DNA of 48,410 nt, taken from the NCBI RefSeq assembly GCF_001513955.1, contig NZ_KQ948152.1:480041-528450 (forward strand), read 5' to 3'. Shown here in pieces: positions 1 through 7,250 of this stretch (positions are counted from its first letter, which is position 1; every line of letters starts with the position of its first letter). The DNA is from Streptomyces pseudovenezuelae (GTDB taxonomy: Bacteria > Actinomycetota > Actinomycetes > Streptomycetales > Streptomycetaceae). The notes under the pieces were generated by a model. The model ran no database searches and was not told where the DNA came from. It was given only the letters and a program-made list of their open reading frames with translations. The position numbers were made by a program, and so were the translations under genes.

Positions 1-1136
1 CCGGGCGGGACGAGGTGGGAGAACAGGGAGCGGGACAGGGCCTGACTGCCGCCGAGGACGAGTCCGATGCCGGACGCGAGGACGAAGAACCACCCGGGCG
101 CGCCGGCGGGCAGGAAGTACCCGGCGCCCAGGATCACCGCCCAGGCGACCAGCGAGCCGAGAATCGTCCGCTTGGCCCCGTAGGTCCGGGCGAGCCGGCC
201 GAGCGCCAGCGCTCCCGCCACCGCGAGCACCTGGACCAGCAGGACGGCCGCGATGAGCGTCGACTGCCCGAGCCCCAGTTCCTCCGAGCCGTAGACCGAC
301 GCCTGGGAGATCACGGTCTGGATGCCGTCGTTGTAGATCAGGTACGCCAGCAGGAAGGCCAGCGTGAGCGGATGGCGGCGCATGTCGCGGACGGTCGCGG
401 CGAGCTGCCGGAAGCCGGGGGCCGTGGACTCCTCGGCCGCGGGCGAGGAGGACCGGCGGTCGCGCAGCCGGCGCAGCGGGATCAGCGTGAAGGCGCCCCA
501 CCACAGCCCGGCCGAGGCCAGGCAGATGCGGACCGCGGCGCTCTCGGAGAGGCCGAAGGAATCGTGGCCCATGTAGAGAACCAGGTTCGCGACCAGCACC
601 AGGGCGCCCGCCGCGTAGCCGAAGGCCCAGCCCCTGGAGGAGACGGCGTCGCGTTCCTGGGGCGGGGCGATCTGCGGGAGGTAGGAGTTGTACAGCATCG
701 TCCCCACGGACTGCGCCGCGTTCGCGACGACCAGGAGGACGCCGCCGAGGAGATAGCGCTCGCCGCCGAGGAAGAACATGCCGGTCGTCGCGGCGGCCCC
801 GGTGTAGGCGGCGGCCGCCAGGAGGGGCTTCTTGCGGCCGCTGCGGTCGGCGGCGGCGCCCACCAGGGGCATCACCAGCACGGCCACGATCACGGACAGG
901 GACACGGAGTACGCGAAGAAGGAACCGGCGCGCACCGGGATGCCGAGCGGATGGACATAGCCGTCGGCGTCCGCCGCGTTCTTGGCGACCGACGTCAGAT
1001 AGGGGCCGAGGAACACGGTGAGCACGCTCGTCGAGTAGACGGAGCACGCCCAGTCGTAGAAGTACCAGCCGCGTTGTTCGCGCCGCCGGTCGGCGGCCTC
1101 GTCCGCCGCGCCCACCCGCACGGTGTCGGTGCCCAC
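1..1136 (-). CDS. UMF1/Atg22-like MFS transporter, 3' end outside window
   Basis: This is a membrane permease of the major facilitator superfamily; its reading frame runs off the left edge, so about 378 N-terminal residues are visible. Read on the minus strand from a GTG at 1136, the protein has WYFYDWA soon after the start. This resembles the (W)xxYDWA motif of the UMF1/Atg22-like branch. Several hydrophobic helices follow, plus an MFS loop motif around AADRSGRKKP. GAGGG lies 5-6 bases before the GTG. An ATG further upstream (near 1198) is in another frame. Eukaryotic Atg22 exports amino acids from the vacuole, but the bacterial substrate cannot be read from sequence. It lies downstream of, and in the same direction as, the glycerophosphodiesterase gene. 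Confidence 0.85.
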   Translation of the reverse strand, partial: MGTDTVRVGAADEAADRRREQRGWYFYDWACSVYSTSVLTVFLGPYLTSVAKNAADADGYVHPLGIPVRAGSFFAYSVSLSVIVAVLVMPLVGAAADRSGRKKPLLAAAAYTGAAATTGMFFLGGERYLLGGVLLVVANAAQSVGTMLYNSYLPQIAPPQERDAVSSRGWAFGYAAGALVLVANLVLYMGHDSFGLSESAAVRICLASAGLWWGAFTLIPLRRLRDRRSSSPAAEESTAPGFRQLAATVRDMRRHPLTLAFLLAYLIYNDGIQTVISQASVYGSEELGLGQSTLIAAVLLVQVLAVAGALALGRLARTYGAKRTILGSLVAWAVILGAGYFLPAGAPGWFFVLASGIGLVLGGSQALSRSLFSHLVPP

Positions 1137-1200
1137 CCGTGCCCTCGCTTCCCCGTGAAGGTGCCGTGCGCGTGCCGGGGGCGGGCGGGCCGGACATGGG

Positions 1201-1968
1201 TCAGACCCAGACGCCCCGGTCCTCCATGACCTTGCGCAGTGTGTCGATGTGATCGGTCATGATGCCATCGACTCCCAGGTCCAGGAGCCGGTGGATGCGA
1301 TCGGGCTCGTTGACGGTCCACACGTGGACATGGAGCCCGTGCGCGTGGGCGGTGCGCACGAAGCGGCGGTCGACCACCTGGATGCCGGACTGGGCCTCGG
1401 GCACCTGGGCGGCGACGGCCGAGCGGCGCAGTGCCGCCGGCACCCCCCAGGAGCGCAGCCGGAGGTTGAGCACGCCCCGGGTGCCGTACGACGTCGCCAG
1501 GCGCGGCCCGGCCAGCCGCTGGGCGCGCATCACCCGCGCCTCGGAGAAGGAGCCGACGCAGACGCGGTCCCAGGCGCCGGTGCGCTCGACGAGGTCCAGG
1601 AGCGGCTGCAGGGCGGGCCCGGCCTTGACGTCGACGTTCCAGCGCGCCTCGGGGAAGGTCTCCAGGAGCTCCTCGAAGAGCGGCACCGGCTCCGTGCCCG
1701 CCACACGCGCGTGCCGTACGTCGGCCCAGGGCAGGTCCGCTATCCGGCCCGCGCCGTCGGTCACCCGGTCCAGGGTCGCGTCGTGGAAGGCGACCAGCTT
1801 GCCGTCCGCGGTGGCGTGGACGTCGGTCTCCAGGTACCGGTACCCCGCCTCGACGGCCCGCCGGAACTGGAACGCGGTGTTCTCCAGGCCGTCCGCCGCC
1901 CCGCCCCGGTGGGCGAAGGGTATGGGGCCGGGATGGTCGAGGTAGGGGTGGCGTATCCGCGGGGTCAC
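1201..1968 (-). CDS. Glycerophosphodiester phosphodiesterase
   Basis: This 255-residue protein should hydrolyse glycerophosphodiesters to glycerol 3-phosphate and an alcohol. The GDPD TIM-barrel signatures are complete: AHRGG near residue 19 (His20, Arg21), ETDVH with metal ligands Glu47 and Asp49, and AFHD with His62. WTVN and DGIMTDH near the C-terminus are also typical. No signal peptide is seen, so it is probably cytoplasmic. The GTG start at 1968 overlaps the TGA of the upstream YczE-like gene (GTGA), implying translational coupling. Longer open frame upstream of this start is only a shadow of the YczE gene. Confidence 0.93.
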   Translation of the reverse strand: MTPRIRHPYLDHPGPIPFAHRGGAADGLENTAFQFRRAVEAGYRYLETDVHATADGKLVAFHDATLDRVTDGAGRIADLPWADVRHARVAGTEPVPLFEELLETFPEARWNVDVKAGPALQPLLDLVERTGAWDRVCVGSFSEARVMRAQRLAGPRLATSYGTRGVLNLRLRSWGVPAALRRSAVAAQVPEAQSGIQVVDRRFVRTAHAHGLHVHVWTVNEPDRIHRLLDLGVDGIMTDHIDTLRKVMEDRGVWV

Positions 1969-2618
1969 GGACGCAGTATCGCTCCCCGCGGTTGCCCGCC
2001 GGCAACGACCGTGCTGCCGTCGGATGCCCGGGGAACGGCGAACACGCGCAGGAAAACCTGGGCGAGCGGGCCGATGGACACCGCGTAGAGGACGGTGCCG
2101 ACGCCGATCGTGCCGCCGAGCGCGAATCCCGTGACCACGACGGCCACCTCGATCGCGGTCCGCATCAGCCGGATCGAGTGTCCCGTGCGCCGGTGCAGCC
2201 CGGTCATCAGACCGTCCCTGGGGCCCGGACCGAAGCGGGCGGCGATGTACAGGCCGGTGGCCGCCCCGTTGAGCACGACGCCGGCCAGCACGAGGGGGAT
2301 CCGTACGGCGAGACCGTGGGCGTCGGGGACCGCGGCGAGGGTGGCGTCCATGGCGAGGCCGACCACGAAGACGTTGGAGACCGTGCCGAGGCCCGGCCGC
2401 TGGCGCAGCGGGATCCACAGGAGCAGCACCGCCGCGCCCACGACGATCGACACGACTCCGATCGACAGCCCCGTCAGCTCGGCGAGCCCCTGGTGCAGTA
2501 CGCCCCAGGGCTCCAGACCCAGGCCCGCCTCGACGAGCAGCGCGGAGCTGGCTCCGTACAGCGCGAGTCCGGCGTACAGCTGGATCAACCGTCGTCCCAG
2601 ACGGCTTTGCGTGGACAA
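1965..2618 (-). CDS. YczE-like integral membrane protein
   Basis: This is a polytopic membrane protein of about 217 residues resembling the YczE family, whose transported substrate is not established. About five hydrophobic segments are visible (for example LYAGLALYGASSALLVEAGL, VVSIVVGAAVLLLWI and IPLVLAGVVLNGAATGLYIA), with the conserved-looking GPGPRDGLMTGLHRRTG after the fourth. I chose a TTG start at 2618 because a GGGGG ribosome site lies about 7 bases upstream and the protein then begins MSTQSRLGRR. An ATG at about 2654 would add 12 residues. It is divergent from a MocR regulator. YczE genes are classically paired with the YczR subgroup of MocR regulators, so this is probably the regulator's target. 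Confidence 0.82.
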   Translation of the reverse strand: MSTQSRLGRRLIQLYAGLALYGASSALLVEAGLGLEPWGVLHQGLAELTGLSIGVVSIVVGAAVLLLWIPLRQRPGLGTVSNVFVVGLAMDATLAAVPDAHGLAVRIPLVLAGVVLNGAATGLYIAARFGPGPRDGLMTGLHRRTGHSIRLMRTAIEVAVVVTGFALGGTIGVGTVLYAVSIGPLAQVFLRVFAVPRASDGSTVVAGGQPRGAILRP

Positions 2619-2640
2619 GGTGGGTCCCCCTGTGGTGGTA

Positions 2641-2691
2641 GTGGCCTGATGCATGACACCCTGTGGCTTGGGATGACATGCCATCCATGGC
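2641..2691. promoter_or_regulatory. Candidate MocR operator between yczE-like and MocR genes
   Basis: Two imperfect direct repeats are present: GTGGC, 7 bases, then ATGACA at 2641-2658, and GTGGC, 5 bases, then ATGACA at 2663-2678. A perfect inverted repeat, GCCAT-CC-ATGGC, follows at 2680-2691. MocR regulators such as GabR and PdxR bind direct repeats, so this is a plausible binding region. The assignment is inferred from position and arrangement. Confidence 0.45.
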
Positions 2692-2718
2692 CAATTCGGT
2701 GAAGGTGGACTGATTTCA

Positions 2719-4218
2719 GTGGCGCAGTGGACCTCGGCGATGGGGGCGGCGCAGCTCGCCCGGTTGCTCAACTCCCAGCAGGACCGTCCGGCGGGCCCCG
2801 GCACCCGGCGTCCGCCCGCCTACCGCGCGCTCGCCGACGGCATCCGCCTCCTGGTCCTGGAGGGGCGGGTGCCGGTGGCCGCCCGGCTGCCCGCGGAACG
2901 GGAGCTGGCCCTGTCCCTGTCGGTCAGCCGGACGACCGTCGCGGCGGCCTACGAGGCGCTGCGGGCCGAGGGATTCCTGGAGTCCCGGCGCGGCGCCGGA
3001 AGCTGGACTGCCGTACCGGCCGGGAACCCGCTGCCCGCCCGCGGACTGGAACCGCTCCCGCCCGAGGCCCTCGGCTCGATGATCGACCTGGGCTGCGCGG
3101 CACTGCCCGCACCGGAGCCGTGGCTGACGCGGGCGGTGCAGGGGGCCCTGGAGGAACTGCCGCCGTACGCGCACACGCACGGCGACTACCCGGCCGGTCT
3201 TCCCGCCCTGCGGACGATGATCGCCGAGCGGTACACCGCGCGCGGGATCCCGACGATGCCCGAGCAGATCATGGTCACGACCGGGGCGATGGGCGCGATC
3301 GACGCGATCTGCCATCTGTTCGGGGGACGCGGCGAGCGCATCGCGGTGGAGTCACCGTCCTACGCGAACATCCTGCAGCTGATGCGGGAGGCGGGTGCCC
3401 GGCTCGTGCCCGTCGCGATGGCGGAGGGGCTGACCGGCTGGGACATCGACCGCTGGCGTCAGGTGCTGCGGGACGCGGCGCCGCGGATCGCCTATGTCGT
3501 CGCCGACTTCCACAACCCCACGGGCGCGCTGGCCGACGAGGACCAGCGGCGGCAGCTGGTGGAGGCGGCGCGGTCCGCGGGGACCGTGCTGGTGGCGGAC
3601 GAGACGATGAGCGAGCTGTGGCTGGACGAGGACGTCTCGATGCCGCGGCCGGTGTGCGCCTTCGACCCGGCCGGATCCACCGTGGTCACCGTCGGCTCCG
3701 CCAGCAAGGCGTTCTGGGCGGGGATGCGGATCGGCTGGGTCCGGGGGGCACCGGACGTGATCCGCAGCCTGGTCGCCGCGCGGGCCTACGCCGACCTGGG
3801 CACGCCCGTCCTGGAGCAACTGGCCGTGAACTGGCTGTTCAGTACCGGGGGCTGGGAGCAGGCGGTCGAGCTCCGGCGTGATCAGGCCCGGGAGAACCGG
3901 GACGCCCTCGTGACGGCGATGCGCAGGGAGCTGCCGTCCTGGGAGTTCGAGGTGCCGCAGGGCGGCCTGACGCTGTGGGTGCGGGCCGGGGGCCTGTCCG
4001 GGTCGCGGCTGGCCGAGGTCGGGGAGCGGGTGGGGGTGAGGGTGCCGTCCGGGCCGCGGTTCGGGGTGGACGGCGCTTTCGAGGGGTATGTGCGCCTGCC
4101 GTTCACCGTCGGGGGAGCGGTGGCCGACGAGGCGGCGGCACGCCTGGCCGCGGCGGCGCGGGTGGTGGAGAGCGGTGGGTCGGGGGGCGGGGAGTCCCCA
4201 CGCACCTTCGTCGCCTGA
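2719..4218 (+). CDS. MocR-family GntR/aminotransferase regulator (YczR-like)
   Basis: This 499-residue transcription factor has an N-terminal GntR winged helix (about residues 35-100; RLPAERELA and SVSRTTVAAAYEALRAEGFL) fused to a fold-type I PLP aminotransferase domain. Visible PLP residues include Asn-Pro in DFHNPTG (266-267), Asp294 in VADET and the Schiff-base lysine 330 in GSASK. It starts at GTG 2719, with GAAGGTGG about 12 bases upstream. Divergence from the YczE-like gene suggests it controls that gene in response to PLP or an amino-compound. Its last codons (GGGESPRTFVA) lie inside a tandem-duplicated segment, so the native C-terminus may have been altered by it. Confidence 0.9.
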   Translation: MAQWTSAMGAAQLARLLNSQQDRPAGPGTRRPPAYRALADGIRLLVLEGRVPVAARLPAERELALSLSVSRTTVAAAYEALRAEGFLESRRGAGSWTAVPAGNPLPARGLEPLPPEALGSMIDLGCAALPAPEPWLTRAVQGALEELPPYAHTHGDYPAGLPALRTMIAERYTARGIPTMPEQIMVTTGAMGAIDAICHLFGGRGERIAVESPSYANILQLMREAGARLVPVAMAEGLTGWDIDRWRQVLRDAAPRIAYVVADFHNPTGALADEDQRRQLVEAARSAGTVLVADETMSELWLDEDVSMPRPVCAFDPAGSTVVTVGSASKAFWAGMRIGWVRGAPDVIRSLVAARAYADLGTPVLEQLAVNWLFSTGGWEQAVELRRDQARENRDALVTAMRRELPSWEFEVPQGGLTLWVRAGGLSGSRLAEVGERVGVRVPSGPRFGVDGAFEGYVRLPFTVGGAVADEAAARLAAAARVVESGGSGGGESPRTFVA

Positions 4219-4586
4219 GGCGCCCCCTTCAGGGGCGCGGGGAACTGCGCGAGAAGCCCCGCGCACCGGTAGCCGCCGGACGGCTCCCGGAGTCACGGCG
4301 CTTCCGCGACCACCGCTTCCGAGGGGAGTGTCTCTGCGTCGGCCGGAGTCGTCCGCCCCGGCAGCAGGCCAGCGGGAGAGCGGTCGGTCGGGGGGCGGGG
4401 AGTCCCCACGCACCTTCGTCGCCTGAGGCGCCCCGTTCAGGGACGCGGGGAACTGCGCGAGAAGCCCCGCGCACCGGTAGCCGCCCGACGGCCCCGGAGT
4501 CACGGCGCTTCCGCGACCACCGCTTCCGCGACCGCGGCTTCCGAGGGCGCCGCTTCCGAGGGGACCGTCTCCGCGTCGGCCGGAGT
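4171..4586. repeat. 208-bp tandem duplication across a convergent gene junction
   Basis: The segment from 4171 recurs from 4379. Each copy holds, in order, the 3' end of the MocR gene with its stop, a GGGGCGCGGGG-type hairpin element (4227-4266 and 4434-4473) and the 3' end of the minus-strand FtsK-like gene. The MocR gene uses the stop in copy 1 (4218) and the FtsK-like gene uses the stop in copy 2 (4500). So 4219-4499 contains a relic tail of each gene. Copy 1 has lost about 30 bases of the FtsK-like coding tail and gained substitutions, so the event is not very recent. Before it, the two stops would have been about 75 bp apart. Confidence 0.88.
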
Positions 4587-6092
4587 CGTCCGTTCCGGCA
4601 GCAGGGCCAGCACCGCCTGCCGGTCCGCCTCGCTCGTCGCGTCGTCGTACGGGTCCGGGGTCGCCGGCACCTGGAGGCGATGCACCGGGCCCGTCCCGAG
4701 GCGGGCGTACCCGCGGCCCGGCGGCACCTCGGCCACCGGGGTCGTGTGCGGGGGCGCTCCCAGGAACGCCTCCAGCTGGTCGGCCGTCGCCGGGCCCAGC
4801 ACGACACGCGCGCGCGTGTGCTGGCGTACCGGATCGCTCAGCGCCTCCGCGCTGTCGAACTGATCGGCCACCACCACCGTGACATTCGCCGCACGCCCGT
4901 GCCGCAGGGGGACCTGGAGCAGGGACTGCGGATCCTTGCGGCCGTCCGCGGCGGCCAGGTGGGTGAAGGCACTCGGACGGTCCAGGAGGATCCACAGCGG
5001 ACGCTTGGTGTCCTCGGGCGGCGGATGGCCCGCCTGCCGGGCGCGGTTCGTCGCGATCAGGCGGCGCTCGGTCTCGGTCGCCGCCCACTCCAGGCTCGCC
5101 ACCGCCCCCGAGAGCCCGCACTCGACCGCGAGGACACCGTCCCGCCCGGTCAGGCACGCGTACTCACCGGTGCCGCCGCCCTCGACGATGACGACATCGC
5201 CGTACTGAAGGGCCTGGAGCGCGATCGAACGCAGCAGGGTCGAGGTGCCGCTGCCCGGCTGGCCCATGACCAGCAGGTGCGGCTCGGTGGAGCGGATGCC
5301 GGTGCGCCAGACGACCGGCGGGACGTCGCGCTGCCCGTCGCCGTAGCCGAGCGGAAGGGTGCGCTGGACCTGGGTGGGGTCGGTGAAACCGAGGACCGTC
5401 TCGCCCGGGGCGGTGACGAAGCGCTGCGCGGCGATGTCGGTGGGCAGCGGGGCGAGGACGGTGACGGTGAGTTCGTTGCCCTCCTCGTCCCAGGCGAAGT
5501 GGTACTCCCGGCCGCGGCCCGACTTGGCGTGCAGCAGCTGCTCGATGCGGGCCCGGGACTCGGCCTCGCCGTCGGTGAAGTACGCCGGGTAGCGGATCAG
5601 CAGGTGGGTGATGCGGCCGGTGGCGTCGAAGTCGTACGCGGGGAAGGCGTTCCCCCACTCGCCGCCGTGCGTGTACAGCGGGGCCGGGTCCTCGGCCGCC
5701 GAGAAGTACGGGACGAGTGCTTCGTACAGCGACTGCAGGCGCTGTGTCTGCGACTCGTCGGGTCCGTCCGGCTCGGTCGGCTTGCGGTCCCGGCCCTGCC
5801 AGGCTGCCGCCGCCATCAGGCTGATGACGGCGACCAGCGGGCCGTACGGAACGAGTGCCACGACCAGGACCACCGAGGCCACCAGGAACAGCAGCGGCCC
5901 GCGCCGGTCCTTGGGGGTGTCGGCCCACTTGCGCCGCCCGGCCGAGGCCAGCCGGCGCAGACCCCGGGTGACCGTGATCAGCGGGTGGAGGACGTCGGTG
6001 GCGCTGTCGGCCGCCGTCCGGGCCAGCTCCCGGCTCCGGGCGATCTGCGCGCTGCCTGTGCTCAGGATGCGGGGGAGGGGGCGGCGGGCCAC
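4500..6092 (-). CDS. FtsK/SpoIIIE-like membrane ATPase with degenerate P-loop
   Basis: This 530-residue protein has two N-terminal membrane segments (about 66-98), a middle domain and a RecA-like C-terminal domain like those of FtsK/SpoIIIE or conjugative Tra ATPases. The P-loop at residues 277-285 is GQPGSGTST: the Walker A lysine is Thr283. The Walker B-like strand LWILLDRP (about 367-374) also lacks the usual Asp-Glu. The tail is Ala/Glu/Pro-rich with short repeats (PSEAA, VAEA) and lies in a tandem duplication. It starts at GTG 6092 with AGGAG six bases upstream. A 64-aa membrane protein gene lies 40 bp upstream in the same direction. Function is unknown; it may descend from a mobile-element transfer module and may not hydrolyse ATP. 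Confidence 0.75.
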   Translation of the reverse strand: MARRPLPRILSTGSAQIARSRELARTAADSATDVLHPLITVTRGLRRLASAGRRKWADTPKDRRGPLLFLVASVVLVVALVPYGPLVAVISLMAAAAWQGRDRKPTEPDGPDESQTQRLQSLYEALVPYFSAAEDPAPLYTHGGEWGNAFPAYDFDATGRITHLLIRYPAYFTDGEAESRARIEQLLHAKSGRGREYHFAWDEEGNELTVTVLAPLPTDIAAQRFVTAPGETVLGFTDPTQVQRTLPLGYGDGQRDVPPVVWRTGIRSTEPHLLVMGQPGSGTSTLLRSIALQALQYGDVVIVEGGGTGEYACLTGRDGVLAVECGLSGAVASLEWAATETERRLIATNRARQAGHPPPEDTKRPLWILLDRPSAFTHLAAADGRKDPQSLLQVPLRHGRAANVTVVVADQFDSAEALSDPVRQHTRARVVLGPATADQLEAFLGAPPHTTPVAEVPPGRGYARLGTGPVHRLQVPATPDPYDDATSEADRQAVLALLPERTTPADAETVPSEAAPSEAAVAEAVVAEAP

Positions 6093-6132
6093 TGCTGTCT
6101 CCTGGAGGTGCGTACGGACGGGACGGGCGGCG

Positions 6133-6327
6133 TCAGAACTTGATGCCGCCGAGGAGGCTCGCCAGGCTCTCGCCGCCGGCCTTGATGCTCGGTGCGATGG
6201 CCGTGCTGGCCAGGTAGAAGCCGAACAGCGCCGAGATCAGGGCGTGCGAGGCCTTGAGCCCGTCCTTGCGGAAGAAGATGAAGACGACGATGCCGAGCAG
6301 TACGACACCCGAGATGGAGAGGATCAT
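6133..6327 (-). CDS. Small two-helix membrane protein, 64 aa
   Basis: This small ORF starts at ATG 6327 with AGGAG 8-9 bases upstream. The product has one long hydrophobic stretch at the N-terminus (about 3-20, ending VVFIFF), a short basic turn (RKDGLKAS) and a second amphipathic or hydrophobic stretch (ISALFGFYLASTAIAP). A longer frame to 6393 lacks a good ribosome site. It precedes the FtsK-like ATPase gene by 40 bp, so the two are probably co-transcribed and may form a membrane complex. I do not recognise a defined function. Small membrane proteins beside Tra/FtsK ATPases also occur in actinomycete integrative elements. Confidence 0.75.
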   Translation of the reverse strand: MILSISGVVLLGIVVFIFFRKDGLKASHALISALFGFYLASTAIAPSIKAGGESLASLLGGIKF

Positions 6328-6515
6328 TTTTGGTGCTCCTGGTTCGTGGGGACAGTCACCATGAGTACTTCCAGCATCACAGCATGTATCCATACGACAA
6401 AAGGTGCAAATGAATGAATTTCCTGCGATTTCACCTAGTCGGTGGAGCCGTGCTGGCAGCCGTGGCGATCCCCGCCCCCGGCACTTCGGGTCATCGGCCC
6501 GGTGAGCCAGTACCC

Positions 6516-6543
6516 TTGCGAATCACCTGAACGGTTGTATGAG
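6516..6543 (+). promoter_or_regulatory. Candidate promoter of the ankyrin gene
   Basis: TTGCGA (6516-6521) and TATGAG (6538-6543) are separated by 16 bases and lie just before the ATG at 6558. This fits a housekeeping sigma promoter with a very short leader. It is a pattern match only. Confidence 0.4.
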
Positions 6544-6557
6544 AGGCGGTCCGGCCG

Positions 6558-6950
6558 ATGACTGAAGCCCCCGACCCGGAGGTCGTGGAGCTGGCGACCA
6601 AGATCTTCGATCTGGCCCGGCAGGGGCAGACCGAGGCACTGGTGGCGTACGTCGACGCGGGTGTCCCGGCAGGCCTGACCAACGACCGCGGGGACTCGCT
6701 CGTGATGCTCGCCGCCTATCACGGCCATGCGGACGCCGTGCGCGAGCTCGTCGCCCGCGGGGCCGCGGCCGGCGGAGTCAACGACCGGGGGCAGACGCCC
6801 CTCGCGGGGGCTGTCTTCAAGGGCTTCGCCGACGTCATCGAGGCCCTGCTGCACGCTGGCGCCGATCCGGCCGAGGGCACCCCCTCGGCCCTCGACACGG
6901 CCCGGATGTTCGGCAGGACGGAACTGCTCGAACTGTTCGCCGCACACTGA
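6558..6950 (+). CDS. Ankyrin-repeat protein
   Basis: This 130-residue cytoplasmic protein is built almost entirely of ankyrin repeats. About three units are visible: NDRGDSLVMLAAYHGHADAV, NDRGQTPLAGAVFKGFADVI and a final unit ending in LELFAAH. Each carries the G-x-T/S-x-L-x-x-A core with a following helix and A-G-A/V-turn residues. Ankyrin repeats mediate protein binding, and no catalytic domain is present, so the partner is unknown. It starts at ATG 6558. It is divergent from the FtsK-like operon, with about 230 bp between the two starts. Confidence 0.9.
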   Translation: MTEAPDPEVVELATKIFDLARQGQTEALVAYVDAGVPAGLTNDRGDSLVMLAAYHGHADAVRELVARGAAAGGVNDRGQTPLAGAVFKGFADVIEALLHAGADPAEGTPSALDTARMFGRTELLELFAAH

Positions 6951-7005
6951 TCCGCACATTCTGACCAGCGAAAACACGGACAACGGGGGAGGCGGTACCA
7001 GGCCG

Positions 7006-7017
7006 CCGAAATTTCGG
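7006..7017. promoter_or_regulatory. Perfect 12-bp palindrome
   Basis: CCGAAATTTCGG is a perfect palindrome in the 300-bp gap after the ankyrin gene. It could be an operator for downstream genes; nothing identifies the protein that would bind it. Confidence 0.35.
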
Positions 7018-7096
7018 TCGCGGCAGATGTGAGTGCCGGGTCATCATGACGTCGTGGTTCACGGACGTGATGGCCGGGCAGGTGATGCCGCACCGC

Positions 7097-7117
7097 GCGG
7101 ACCGTGACACGGTCCGC
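7097..7117. promoter_or_regulatory. Perfect 21-bp palindrome upstream of small ORF
   Basis: Arms GCGGACCGTG and CACGGTCCGC flank a single A. The site lies 28 bp upstream of the 19-codon small ORF and about 130 bp upstream of the HEAT-repeat gene. It could be a dimeric repressor operator or, if transcribed, a hairpin. The rest of 6951-7145 shows no recognisable gene. Confidence 0.5.
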
Positions 7118-7145
7118 ATGGGCCACCGACGAGAGGCAGAGGAAG

Positions 7146-7205
7146 ATGGCTTACAGCAAGCAGGAAACGGCGGGCGCCCCGACGTGTTGTCACGCGGCCA
7201 GGTAA
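7146..7205 (+). CDS. Putative 19-aa small ORF / leader peptide
   Basis: An ATG at 7146 follows a good ribosome site (GAGAGGCAGAGGAAG) and opens a frame encoding MAYSKQETAGAPTCCHAAR, ending in TAA at 7203-7205. It lies 45 bp before the HEAT-repeat gene and downstream of a 21-bp palindrome. The paired cysteines near the C-terminus recall cysteine-containing leader peptides known in actinobacteria, but I do not recognise this one. It could be a real micropeptide, a translational attenuator or chance. The strong Shine-Dalgarno sequence is the main support. Confidence 0.4.
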   Translation: MAYSKQETAGAPTCCHAAR

Positions 7206-7250
7206 TGCACGTCCCCGGTTGCGTCGACGCTTGATGTGAGGCTGTTTCCC

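Noticed and set aside
15..1229. Plus-strand open frame of 404 codons at the left edge
   Set aside because: It is antisense to the UMF1-type transporter and has low-complexity Arg/Gly/Glu composition with no recognisable domain.
4219..4499. Short coding-like fragments between the MocR and FtsK-like genes
   Set aside because: They are relic tails produced by the tandem duplication, not independent genes.
7046..7234. 62-codon plus-strand frame after the ankyrin gene
   Set aside because: It has no ribosome site and overlaps the better-supported 19-codon ORF and the 21-bp palindrome.
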